Assembly: GCA_902806105.1 (NCBI GenBank) | Contig: CADCVI010000187.1 | Location: forward strand, 1 to 24,771 | Length of the DNA stretch: 24,771 nucleotides | Direction: 5' to 3' | Source: an uncultured Rubrobacteraceae bacterium | GTDB taxonomy: Bacteria; Actinomycetota; Rubrobacteria; Rubrobacterales; Rubrobacteraceae | Shown: positions 7,932 to 14,522 of the stretch, piece after piece | Numbering within the stretch: position 1 is the first letter of the stretch | How the letters are laid out: each line of letters opens with the position of its first letter | Translations under genes and position numbers: made by a program | Notes under the pieces: model-generated | What the model saw: the letters and a program-made list of their open reading frames with translations, nothing else | Told to the model about the DNA's origin: nothing | Database searches by the model: none

Positions 7932-8767
7932 ACGTAGCTGTTTTCGGCGCGGCCGGTAGCATGGGAACCCGCGTAACGAACGCCCTCAAGGACGACCCGG
8001 ATTACCGGATGCTCTACGTGGAGTCGGGCGATACCGGACAGGCCCGGCTGCGCGAGAGGGGCATCGAGCCGACCGCCCAGGAGGAGGCCATCGGGGAGGC
8101 CGACGTCGTCATCTTCGCGGTGCCCGACACCGTCGTCGGTCCGCTGGCGAGGGAGATCGTACCCTCGCTCAAGGCCGGGACGATGGTCGTCACCCTGGAC
8201 CCTGCCGCCGCCTACGGCGGGGAGCTGCCGGAGCGTGAAGACATTTCCTACTTCGTGACCCATCCTGCCCACCCGCCGATCTACAACGACGAGACGGACC
8301 CCGAGGCCCGGCGGGACTACTTCGGCAGCGGAAAAGCCAAGCAGGCGATCGTCAACGCGCTCATGAGCGGGCCGGAGGAGGATTACGCCAAGGGCGAGAA
8401 GATCGCCAGCAAGCTTTGGGGCCCCGTGCTTCGCTCTCACCGCGTCACCGTCGAACAGATGGCGATCCTCGAATCCGTGCTCTCCGAAACGGTGACGGCA
8501 ACCTGCCTGACCATCATAAGAGAGGCGGTGGATGAGGCCGCCGAACGCGGGGTACCGTTCGAGGCGGCGCGCGACTTCGTGCTGGGCCACATCAACGTCG
8601 AGCTGGCCATCCTCTTCGACGAGCTCGACTGGGAGCTCTCCGCCGGGGCGCAGATGGCGGTCGAGGAGGCGAAGAAGGACATTTTCCAGCCCGACTGGAA
8701 GAAGGTGTTCGAACCGGAGAGCATCAAGGAGAGCGTGGGGAAGATAACGGCGAGCGGGCTGGCCTGA
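7928..8767 (+). CDS. apnO: D-apionate oxidoisomerase (ApnO)-like NAD-dependent enzyme
   Basis: A 279-residue Rossmann enzyme of the putative phosphogluconate-dehydrogenase-like family. NAD-binding motif FGAAGSMGTRV is at residues 6-16. Later segments match what I remember of characterised ApnO proteins: VIFAVPDTVVGP, FVTHPAHPPIYNDETDP, SHRVTVEQMAILESVLSETV, LGHINVELAILF and FQPDWKKVFEPE. ApnO oxidises D-apionate and migrates its hydroxymethyl group, giving the beta-keto acid 3-oxo-isoapionate, the substrate of the preceding kinase. It overlaps the kinase by ATGA, with GGAGGAGG about ten bases upstream inside the kinase gene. Length is normal for the family. The match is from memory, not a search, but the linkage to OiaK- and RLP-type genes makes the call strong. 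Confidence 0.88.
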   Translation: MNVAVFGAAGSMGTRVTNALKDDPDYRMLYVESGDTGQARLRERGIEPTAQEEAIGEADVVIFAVPDTVVGPLAREIVPSLKAGTMVVTLDPAAAYGGELPEREDISYFVTHPAHPPIYNDETDPEARRDYFGSGKAKQAIVNALMSGPEEDYAKGEKIASKLWGPVLRSHRVTVEQMAILESVLSETVTATCLTIIREAVDEAAERGVPFEAARDFVLGHINVELAILFDELDWELSAGAQMAVEEAKKDIFQPDWKKVFEPESIKESVGKITASGLA

Positions 8768-8792
8768 GGGCCTTTTTGCGAGGAGGAAGGCT

Positions 8793-9692
8793 GTGAACGA
8801 CGGGACACCCCTTGTCATCGAGGTTCGGTGCAACGAGTCGGCGGATCGGGGCGGGAACCCGGCGCTGCCCTACGGGCCGCAGGAAGTGATCGAGGAGGGC
8901 ATCCTCGCCAGGGAAGCGGGCGCGTCGATCCTGCACTGGCACGCCCGGGACATCGACGGCTCCGAGAGGCCGAACGACACGGCGTTGTACCGCGAGGTGA
9001 TCGAGGGGGTGCGCGAGCAGACGGACCTGCTCTTGCACCCGACCCTCGGGTTTATAGGCACCCAGGGCGACGCACGGGGGCGCGTACGCCACATACAGGA
9101 GCTCAACGAAGACCCGAAGACGCGGATCGACATGGTCCCCGTGGACTTCGGTGCCTTCGGCGCGGACGTCTGGGACGGGGAGTACGGGCGCTTCCTGACG
9201 GACGACCAGGTGATTGTAAACAGGGTGGGTTACCTGAGTGAGCTGCTGGGCGTACTCCAGGAGACGGACGTCTTCGTGTACTCGGTAGTCTGGGGTGCCG
9301 GCGCGGTGCGCACGGCGCGCAGCTTCCAGGAGATGGGGCTCCTCGACCGGTCGACCTTCTGGTGCCTCGGGTTCACGGGCGGCGAGGTGCCGGGGGGACC
9401 ACCGCCGACCCTCGCCAACCTCCAGACCTTTCTGGAGGCGATCCCGGCCGGAGACCCCTGGACCGTACATTGCCGCAACGGCGATGCCCTGCCACTCGCC
9501 GCCCTGGCGATCATGCAGGGCGGGCACGTGAGCATCGGGCTTGGCGACTATCCGTACTCGCGCTTCGGGAAACCGCGAAACAGCGACCTGGTAAAGATGG
9601 TCGCCGACATGTCCGTCACGCTGGGACGCCCGGTCGCCAGGCCGTCGGAAGCACGGGAGATCCTACAACTCGGACACCTCCAGAGCGTCTAG
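8793..9692 (+). CDS. BKACE (DUF849) beta-keto acid cleavage-type enzyme with altered metal-ligand position
   Basis: A 299-residue TIM-barrel protein of the BKACE family. These enzymes swap acetyl-CoA with a beta-keto acid, giving acetoacetate and a new acyl-CoA. Zn-ligand motif HWHARD (His48, His50) matches HxHxRD of the founding 3-keto-5-aminohexanoate cleavage enzyme; NES (Glu15) and GGHVSIGLGDYPY near 244-256 are also family landmarks. In the founding enzyme that last motif reads GLEDN, where Glu is the third zinc ligand; here the position is Gly251. Start is GTG at 8793 behind AGGAGGAAGG, 25 bases after apnO. As the last gene of the cluster it might act on 3-oxo-isoapionate, itself a beta-keto acid, or on a downstream product; this role has not been described to my knowledge. 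Confidence 0.88.
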   Translation: MNDGTPLVIEVRCNESADRGGNPALPYGPQEVIEEGILAREAGASILHWHARDIDGSERPNDTALYREVIEGVREQTDLLLHPTLGFIGTQGDARGRVRHIQELNEDPKTRIDMVPVDFGAFGADVWDGEYGRFLTDDQVIVNRVGYLSELLGVLQETDVFVYSVVWGAGAVRTARSFQEMGLLDRSTFWCLGFTGGEVPGGPPPTLANLQTFLEAIPAGDPWTVHCRNGDALPLAALAIMQGGHVSIGLGDYPYSRFGKPRNSDLVKMVADMSVTLGRPVARPSEAREILQLGHLQSV

Positions 9693-9814
9693 GAGGGCTC
9701 ACGGACCAGGGACTAGCACGCTCGAACGAACCTTCGCCGCGAAAGAGCTTCGAGGCTGTCGGTCTCCTCCCGTCTCATGCCGCACCGCGGACCTCCAACG
9801 CCCTCGGGTTCCTC

Positions 9815-9838
9815 TCAGCGTGGCGACAGCCACGCTGA
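9815..9838. terminator. Hairpin between convergent genes, 10-bp perfect arms
   Basis: TCAGCGTGGC, loop GACA, then the exact complement. It lies between the plus-strand BKACE gene and the minus-strand GFA gene, so it can end transcription from both sides. It has no clear T-run. The rest of the 181-base gap shows nothing. Confidence 0.6.
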
Positions 9839-9873
9839 ACAGGGTTTGGGGACAGGCTTGGCCGCGCGGAGGT

Positions 9874-10386
9874 TCATCGACGAAGGAGCATTGAGATCCA
9901 AGCAGCGAATAGCTTCGCCATGAGCTTGAACCCATACGCCGGGGAGCTCGGCACGTCGTTCGGAAGATCGCCGCCCGCGGGCCTGGCCTTCGTGTGCACG
10001 CGCATCTCCAGGGGCGGTACGTCTCCCCGCAACGCCGCCCGGTACACCGAGAACCAGTGCCCCTTCTCGAAGTGGAGGTACATGGCCGAGTTGCAGCAGG
10101 TCGCGACGACTCGTTCCGTCGACGACCCCTCCCTAATCTTGTAGCCCCGCAGCAGCCGGGATCCCTTCGAGCATTCGACGCGATCCTTCCTGTAAAGAAC
10201 CATCGCGGTCCCGCCGTCAGGATCGCACACGGGACGCCCGTTCGGGAGCGCCCCGATCTGACGGGAGCCCTCCTGGCAGCTTTCGCAGTAACAGACGGCA
10301 CTGGTGATGGGAGCGCCGATGGCTTCTAACTCGACGCTCCCGCACGAGCACCTGGCAGTTAAAAGGTTTTTCGGCGTCTGGGACAT
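9874..10386 (-). CDS. GFA/CENP-V-like cysteine-rich protein
   Basis: A 170-residue protein starting MSQTPKNLL at 10386. An upstream in-frame start at 10452 is less likely because AAGGAG lies six bases before 10386. Cysteine pairs typical of the zinc-binding GFA (glutathione-dependent formaldehyde-activating-like) fold are visible: CSCGSVEL, CYCESC and a later CC pair (ATCCNSAMYLHF). Function in this subfamily is generally unknown; small-molecule thiol or aldehyde chemistry is often assumed. It lies 77 bases downstream of an alpha/beta hydrolase on the same strand and is probably co-transcribed with it from the operator-flanked promoter at 11338-11366. Confidence 0.75.
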   Translation of the reverse strand: MSQTPKNLLTARCSCGSVELEAIGAPITSAVCYCESCQEGSRQIGALPNGRPVCDPDGGTAMVLYRKDRVECSKGSRLLRGYKIREGSSTERVVATCCNSAMYLHFEKGHWFSVYRAALRGDVPPLEMRVHTKARPAGGDLPNDVPSSPAYGFKLMAKLFAAWISMLLRR

Positions 10387-10463
10387 GCACGACTCCTTAC
10401 TTTCTCGGCCGCCTCTTGGCGGGTTGTGACACCTGCCCGAGCTCCGGGCCAAGCCGCCGGCGC

Positions 10464-11288
10464 TCAGGGGGTGCCGAGCACCTCGTCGAGGCGCCTGGCG
10501 AAAGCCCTAGGGTGGCTGTTGAATCCGCCGTGGTCGCCCGGGAAAACGGCGGGTTCCTTCCCCAGCCGCTCGGCCAACGTCACCGCGGCGCGGTACGCGA
10601 GCTGCCCCTCCGAAGCTTCGCCCACGGCCACCGTGATCGGCAACGACCGGAGCCGGGGGATGTCCGGCGCGTATTCGCCGAACGGCAAAAACATGTGCCC
10701 GAGAAAGAAATCGAAGTTCCCCTGCATCCGGGCCATCGCCCCGGCCATCTCGGGGTTCAGGCCAGCGGCCGGCCGCGGCGGGTCCCCGTCCAGCCCGGCC
10801 GAGGCGAGGAACTTCCCCATCGCCGGACCGACGCCTTCGGAGAGGTAGGTGTCGTGGATCTCCCGCGCGGACCTGGCGTGCTCGTCGGCGTCGTCGAGCA
10901 GTCGGGTCAGAGGCGGCTCGTGGGCGACCAGCGCCCGGACCTGCTCCGGATACCGGCTCACCAACTCGAGCCCGACCAGGGCGCCGCCGCTGCTGCCGAG
11001 CACGTACGCCGGCCCGGTCCCCATCGCCGCGAGCAGCTCGTGCGCGTCGTCGGCGAAGGTCCGGACTGTCGTGTTCCGGGGCTCGCCGTCCACAGAGCTG
11101 CGTGACAACCCCCGCGGGTCGTAGGTGACAACGGTGTACCGGCCGGACAGCTCGCCCCTGATGGAGGCGAACGCGCCTGCGTCCGCGGGCCCGCCCGGGA
11201 TGAGCAGCAGAACCGGTCCGGCGCCAAGGACCTCGTAGTGAAGGGTCGCGCCCGGGACCTCGAGCGTATCGGTACGAGACTGGTTCAC
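10464..11288 (-). CDS. Alpha/beta-fold hydrolase
   Basis: A 274-residue cytoplasmic hydrolase. Visible features: LLLIPGGPADAGAF (oxyanion-hole region, about 27-40), VTYDPRGLSRS, the nucleophile elbow GSSGG with Ser100, and a C-terminal GDHGGF with His253; an acid residue is expected near FGEYAPD or AVGEASEG. These form an esterase/haloperoxidase-like catalytic triad, but the substrate is not predictable. GTG start at 11288 with GGAGG five bases upstream. Its promoter overlaps two TetR-type operators, so it is probably induced by a small hydrophobic compound. The GFA-like gene follows on the same strand. Confidence 0.87.
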   Translation of the reverse strand: MNQSRTDTLEVPGATLHYEVLGAGPVLLLIPGGPADAGAFASIRGELSGRYTVVTYDPRGLSRSSVDGEPRNTTVRTFADDAHELLAAMGTGPAYVLGSSGGALVGLELVSRYPEQVRALVAHEPPLTRLLDDADEHARSAREIHDTYLSEGVGPAMGKFLASAGLDGDPPRPAAGLNPEMAGAMARMQGNFDFFLGHMFLPFGEYAPDIPRLRSLPITVAVGEASEGQLAYRAAVTLAERLGKEPAVFPGDHGGFNSHPRAFARRLDEVLGTP

Positions 11289-11308
11289 GGCAACCTCCGG
11301 TGCTCGAT

Positions 11309-11327
11309 TTGTGTACAGCGTTCACAA
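11309..11327. promoter_or_regulatory. Operator copy 1 before the hydrolase gene
   Basis: A 19-bp imperfect palindrome TTGTGTACAGCGTTCACAA, repeated 39 bases away. It lies downstream of the predicted -10 on the minus strand, a typical repressor position. Shape and length fit a TetR-family site. Confidence 0.65.
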
Positions 11328-11337
11328 TGACGAGGTT

Positions 11338-11366
11338 AGAATACGGCTTGTGTACGGTGTTCACAA
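11338..11366 (-). promoter_or_regulatory. Promoter with operator copy 2 (hydrolase transcript)
   Basis: On the minus strand TTGTGA (-35, 11366-11361), a 17-base spacer and TATTCT (-10, 11343-11338). The second operator TTGTGTACGGTGTTCACAA (11348-11366) covers the -35 and much of the spacer. It differs from copy 1 at two bases. About 200 bases further out (11367-11544) show no gene. Confidence 0.55.
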
Positions 11367-11544
11367 TGGGGAGTTTGCGGCGGCGGGGTGAAGGCGTGTT
11401 TTCCACGGGGAGGGGCGGCGACGGGCATGCGGATCGGTTGGCCGGAGCGCGATACGTACCGTTGTGCGGACCTGAGTGGCGTGCTGCTCTTGGCGGGCAC
11501 CGAGATGGCGCGGGGGCGGGCCGGATGCGGTAGTGCTGCGCGAG

Positions 11545-11566
11545 GCGACTCCCCCTTCGGGGTCGC
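11545..11566 (-). terminator. Terminator-like hairpin after the toxin gene
   Basis: G+C-rich stem (GCGAC, T bulge, CCCC paired with GGGG TCGC) around a CTTC/GAAG loop. It lies just past the stop of the PIN gene on the minus strand. No T-run follows. Confidence 0.45.
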
Positions 11567-11572
11567 GAGGCT

Positions 11573-11983
11573 TCAACTACCTCCTCGGGGCCGGTGGTCG
11601 GCCGGGCGGACTACGAAGACGCGGGCGACCTTCTTGCCGAAGAGGGCACCGAAGTGCTTGAGGTCGCCGGTGACGAGGTGCGTGGCCTCCGCGGCGACGG
11701 CGGCGCGCAGGATCGGCAGGTCCTTCTCCGGCAGGCCCGAGGCCTCGATCCCGGGGTGCCCGGCGGGATCCGCGAGCCCGTTCGAGATGTTGACGTCTTC
11801 GAGTAGTCCTGCCAGGTCCGCGCGCTGCTCGGCCGTGTCGAGGTTCCGCCTCGCCTCCTCGACGGCGTAGGCCGACGTCACGAGCTCCGTCTCCGGAAGG
11901 GCCCAGAGCCTCCGCCGCACCCCGGCGTCCTTGCGGTAGGCCGCCGAGAAGAGCACGTTGGCGTCCAGAAAGAGCCGGTCCAA
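11573..11983 (-). CDS. PIN-domain protein, probable VapC-type toxin
   Basis: A 136-residue PIN nuclease. The acidic metal-binding residues are visible: Asp7 in FLDANVLFSAAY, Glu42/43 in AVEEARRNL, Asp88 in EKDLPIL and Asp107 in LVTGDLKHFG. Such proteins cleave RNA, often tRNA or rRNA, when freed from their antitoxin. The TTG start at 11983 is one base from the stop of the upstream AbrB-type gene, the usual antitoxin-first arrangement with translational coupling. Length is normal and all key acids are present, so the toxin is probably active. The substrate RNA is unknown. Confidence 0.85.
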   Translation of the reverse strand: MDRLFLDANVLFSAAYRKDAGVRRRLWALPETELVTSAYAVEEARRNLDTAEQRADLAGLLEDVNISNGLADPAGHPGIEASGLPEKDLPILRAAVAAEATHLVTGDLKHFGALFGKKVARVFVVRPADHRPRGGS

Positions 11984-11984
11984 C

Positions 11985-12290
11985 CTAAGGGGTTTCCGGC
12001 GGCCCGGTTCCGAGGAGGTCGGGATCCAGGCCGAACTCCTCCCGCACGACCGCGGCAGCCCGGGCGTAATCCGAGGCGTCGACGGCGTTCTCCAGGAGGA
12101 GACGCGCCTTGCGCTCCGGCGAGTAGACCTCCACGGGCACGGCGATCGCCGGACGGATCAAAACGCCCTCCTCGGTGGCCTCCGCGACCACCAGCGTCCC
12201 CTCCTCTATCCCGAAACGCCTCCTCAACGGCGCCGGTATGACCACCGCCCCCCTCTTGCCGACCTTGCTCGTCAGAGAACCCGTCTCCAC
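11985..12290 (-). CDS. AbrB/SpoVT-type antitoxin of the PIN toxin
   Basis: A 101-residue protein with an N-terminal swapped-hairpin DNA-binding domain (SKVGKRGAVVIPAPLRRRFG, then EEGTLVVAEATEEGVLIRP). A C-terminal half (about 55-101) is suited to wrapping the toxin. It should neutralise the PIN protein and repress its own promoter. GTG start at 12290 with GGAGG five bases upstream. A short palindrome CAGATTATCTG at 12323-12333, just upstream, is a candidate autoregulatory site. Confidence 0.85.
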   Translation of the reverse strand: METGSLTSKVGKRGAVVIPAPLRRRFGIEEGTLVVAEATEEGVLIRPAIAVPVEVYSPERKARLLLENAVDASDYARAAAVVREEFGLDPDLLGTGPPETP

Positions 12291-12322
12291 GACCGCCTCC
12301 TGGTTAGATTGTGCCCGACATT

Positions 12323-12333
12323 CAGATTATCTG
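12323..12333. promoter_or_regulatory. Candidate operator of the toxin-antitoxin pair
   Basis: 11-bp palindrome CAGATTATCTG in an AT-richer patch about 35 bases before the antitoxin start. Position suits antitoxin autoregulation; there is only one copy, so the call is tentative. Confidence 0.3.
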
Positions 12334-12469
12334 GCATCATGAGCAAGTCTAGCATGGGGGGTCGCGGTCCCGTTGTCGGGTCCCGCTCGACCAAAGACTA
12401 GCGGTTCGGACCACTCGCGCCCTCCACGGGAGATTGAGTTGTCGATCCGGGCCGGTTTCGTTCGCCATA

Positions 12470-12543
12470 CTTTGCGACGATGAGGCATACCGATCGCCGG
12501 TAGCCTGCCCGGCGGCTGGTCGAGGTTACGGGCCAGGGCTGAA
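12470..12543 (+). pseudogene. Decayed 3' end of a sigma-factor gene
   Basis: About 70 bases are clearly similar to 14070-14135, the last codons of the sigma-factor fragment further right (ARRLAEVTGQG). They include the shared tail ACGGGCCAGGGCTGA but have base changes and length differences that break the frame. No upstream part of the sigma gene is recognisable from 12340 to 12470. Confidence 0.6.
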
Positions 12544-12635
12544 CGGGCGACGCCTCCGTCCCCACTTCGAAAACCATCCCTGGCGGATCAACCCTCGCCA
12601 CGAAGCCCGCGGCCCATAGCACGACCGACGCTGAC

Positions 12636-12700
12636 GGTTAGGTTGCAACCGTGACGCACCCCGAAGGGGTAAGCTTGCTTCTTACGGCAACGTAGGAGGT
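12636..12700 (+). promoter_or_regulatory. Structured 5' leader of the membrane-protein gene
   Basis: Several short helices are possible in 60 bases. ACGGTT pairs with AACCGT across a 7-base loop. ACCCC-GAA-GGGGT is at 12658-12670. GTAAG (12669-12673) pairs with CTTAC (12681-12685), sharing two bases with the previous hairpin so the two are mutually exclusive. An outer GTTGC/GCAAC closes the set, and the ribosome site AGGAGGT (12694-12700) follows directly. No known riboswitch class is recognised. Confidence 0.35.
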
Positions 12701-12709
12701 AAAGGTCAA

Positions 12710-13267
12710 GTGGACCTCGCGATCATCGCACAAGTGGTATCGGCCATCGGCACCGTGGGCCTCACGGTCCTGTTCGGATTCCAACTGAGGGTGTTCTACC
12801 GGCAGGTGTTGGTAAACCGTGACACCCTCAACGAGATACGAGAGGCCCGCATCTCCCACGAACGCCCCCAGGTCGTGGTCACGGCCGAGTACCGCCACGG
12901 CACCCTCGTCGAGGTCGTCATCTCCAACATCGGCAGGGGCGACGCGAAGGACATCACGTTCGAGTTCTCCGCGCCCGTGGAGAGCTCGGTGAGCTACCGG
13001 CGGGACTCGGAGGTCGTCCCCCTGAGCGACCTGCCCCACTTCAAGGAAGGCTTGAGCTTCCTCGCGCCCGGCGCGGAGATCAGCACCGTTTGGGACCGCC
13101 ACGCAAACCTCGTGCCTCTGCTCCGGGAGATGGGGTTGCAGGAGGGGATCTCGGTCACCAGCCGCTACGAGTCCCTAACCGGGGAGCGCTACGAAACCCT
13201 CTGGACGATCAACCCGCTGCTCATGCCGGGAGACCTCTACGCTACGGAGCTTGGCACGACGCAATGA
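12710..13267 (+). CDS. Hypothetical membrane-anchored protein
   Basis: A 185-residue protein of unknown function. Residues 3-25 (LAIIAQVVSAIGTVGLTVLFGF) form one membrane segment. A short basic helix (QVLVNRDTLNEIREARISHE) follows, and the soluble part from about 53 starts RPQVVVTAEYRHGTLVEVVI and looks all-beta. GTG start at 12710 with AGGAGGT nine bases upstream. A decayed second copy of its first third lies at 14291-14480 behind a sigma-factor fragment, so the two genes were ancestrally neighbours. A hairpin at 13285-13315 probably ends the transcript. Confidence 0.75.
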   Translation: MDLAIIAQVVSAIGTVGLTVLFGFQLRVFYRQVLVNRDTLNEIREARISHERPQVVVTAEYRHGTLVEVVISNIGRGDAKDITFEFSAPVESSVSYRRDSEVVPLSDLPHFKEGLSFLAPGAEISTVWDRHANLVPLLREMGLQEGISVTSRYESLTGERYETLWTINPLLMPGDLYATELGTTQ

Positions 13268-13284
13268 GCGATCTCCTGCATTGA

Positions 13285-13315
13285 TCGAGCGATCCTGGTT
13301 CAGGATCCCGCTCGA
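13285..13315 (+). terminator. Hairpin after the membrane-protein gene
   Basis: TCGAGCG-ATCCTG pairs with CAGGAT-CC-CGCTCGA around loop GTT, giving 13 pairs with a 2-base bulge, 18 bases past the stop. No strong T-run. Confidence 0.6.
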
Positions 13316-13372
13316 ATTACGCGCCAGCTTTGGCCCTACTATGGGTCGCGGACTTTACGACGGGATTTGCGC

Positions 13373-13524
13373 GGATGTCGATCCGCCTCCGACCCGTTCG
13401 TCGAATGTACAAAAGACCCGTTCACCGGGCCGACGCGCCGCGTCGAAGGGGTGAGGCAGCACGGAGCATGTTGCTGGGGGGGCGGGAACGCAGTGGTCCA
13501 CGGACGGAGGAGAACCCAAGTGCC
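13373..13524 (+). repeat. 152-bp dispersed repeat, copy A
   Basis: About 92% identical by eye to 19268-19418: 11 substitutions and one base in a G-run. It opens with hairpin GCGGAT-GTCG-ATCCGC, contains TTCGTCGAATGTACAAAAGA, and ends with a ribosome site GGAGGAG and a start-like GTGCC. Copy A ends exactly where recognisable sigma-factor coding sequence begins. Confidence 0.85.
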
Positions 13525-14133
13525 GAGGCGATCCGCCTGTCCCGCACCCTGGCCGGCCTGATGCCGGACGAGCCCGAGGCGCTCGGCCTGCTCGCTCTGA
13601 TGCTCCTGCACGATGCCCGGCGCTCCACCCGCGTGGACGAGGCGGGCGAGATGGTGGCGCTGGAGCAGCAGGACCGCGACCGCTGGGACCGGGAAGCCAT
13701 CGCCGAAGGCGTCGGCCTCCTCGATGCTGCCCTGCGGCACCACCGCCCGGGTCCGTACCAGGTTCAGGCGGCCATCGCCGCCTGCCATGCGACGGCGGCC
13801 GAGGCGGCGGACACGGATTGGACGGAGATCGCCGGGCTCTACGGGGTGCTTCTTCGGCTGGTGCCGTGCCCGGTCGTGGAACTGAACCGTGCGGTCGCGG
13901 TGGCAATGCCCGACGGCCCCGCCGAGGGCCTGAGGCTGCTCGAGGAGCTCGAAGCGTCCGGGAAGCTGGCCGGCTACCACCTGCTGCCCGCCACGCGCGC
14001 AGATCTGCTCCGCCGCCTCGGGCGTCTCGCCGACGCGGCGGACGCCTATCGCGAGGCTAGGGGGTTGGCGTCCAACGATACGGATCGTCGGTACCTCGCC
14101 CGACGGTTGGCCGAGGTCACGGGCCAGGGCTGA
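13522..14133 (+). pseudogene. C-terminal half of a COG4941-type (DUF6596) ECF sigma factor, truncated by repeat copy A
   Basis: About 203 residues from AEAIRLSRTLAGLMPDEPEA through LLALMLLHDARR, DRDRWDREAIAEG, VVELNRAVAVAM, GYHLLPATRADLLRRLGR and ARRLAEVTGQG. These match the TPR-like C-terminal region of sigma factors of about 400 residues. The sigma-2 and sigma-4 DNA-binding domains are missing. The open frame continues upstream through the 152-bp repeat to ATG 13330, but that part is repeat sequence with no sigma similarity. The repeat's GTG at 13520 is in another frame, so it cannot start this product. A remnant without promoter-recognition domains is the best reading; a stand-alone TPR protein from an internal start is less likely. 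Confidence 0.75.
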
Positions 14134-14480
14134 CCGCACGAGCCCCTCGCCCAGCAAACCTCGTCACAACACCTGCGACCCATGGCACGACCGAAGCTGA
14201 CGGTTACTGCGCACCCGAAACGCACCCTCGAAAGGGGGAGGCCATACCCTTACCGGCAACGACGCGCTAGGGCGCAGAGGAGAAGAGAAGCTCACGACCA
14301 TGCCGCAAACGCGGTTTCCGCCGCCGGCACCGTGCTGCTTGCGGCCCCGTTCGACTACCAGGTGACCGCGTCTAGAAAGCAGGTGGCGGTCAACCGCGGA
14401 ACCCTCGAAGAGATAAGCGAGGGACGCACCCCGGGGCGCGTTCTAGGTCAGGGACGGACTGCGCGGCCACGGAGGGAGCA
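14070..14480 (+). repeat. Tandem duplication, copy 2
   Basis: Partner of 12470-12905. Here the sigma 3' end is open and the membrane-protein part has lost its start, frame and C-terminal two thirds. Shared landmarks in order: ACGGGCCAGGGCTGA, CCATGGCACGACCGA, GCTGACGGTTA, a CACCC-GAA-GGG type hairpin, TACCGGCAACG. Confidence 0.7.
14291..14480 (+). pseudogene. Decayed copy of the membrane-anchored protein gene
   Basis: Frame from about 14311 reads VSAAGTVLLAAPFDYQ and KQVAVNRGTLEEISEGR, matching VSAIGTVGLTVLFGFQ and RQVLVNRDTLNEIREAR of the intact gene at 12710. A 2-base insertion near 14311 separates this from the original start, and similarity fades by about 14480. The 390 bases between the sigma fragment and the LysR gene hold nothing else. 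Confidence 0.75.
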
Positions 14481-14522
14481 GCACACCTTGGCGGCGGGAG
14501 GGCCGGGAGGATGACGTTTCTT

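Larger units (their letters stand above)
12470..12905 (+). repeat. Tandem duplication, copy 1 (sigma 3' end + membrane-protein 5' end)
   Basis: Aligns by eye with 14070-14480. Landmarks shared in order: the stretch ending ACGGGCCAGGGCTGA (to about 12543), CCCATRGCACGACCGA, GCTGACGGTTA, TACGGCAACG, then the membrane-protein coding start. Here the membrane-protein gene is intact and the sigma part is decayed. Confidence 0.7.

Noticed and set aside
9874..10452. 22-residue longer form of the GFA-like protein
   Set aside because: The internal start at 10386 has a better ribosome site and gives a normal N-terminus.
13330..13521. N-terminal extension of the sigma fragment starting at ATG 13330
   Set aside because: These 64 codons are largely the 152-bp repeat and have no sigma-factor similarity, so they are not a genuine N-terminus.
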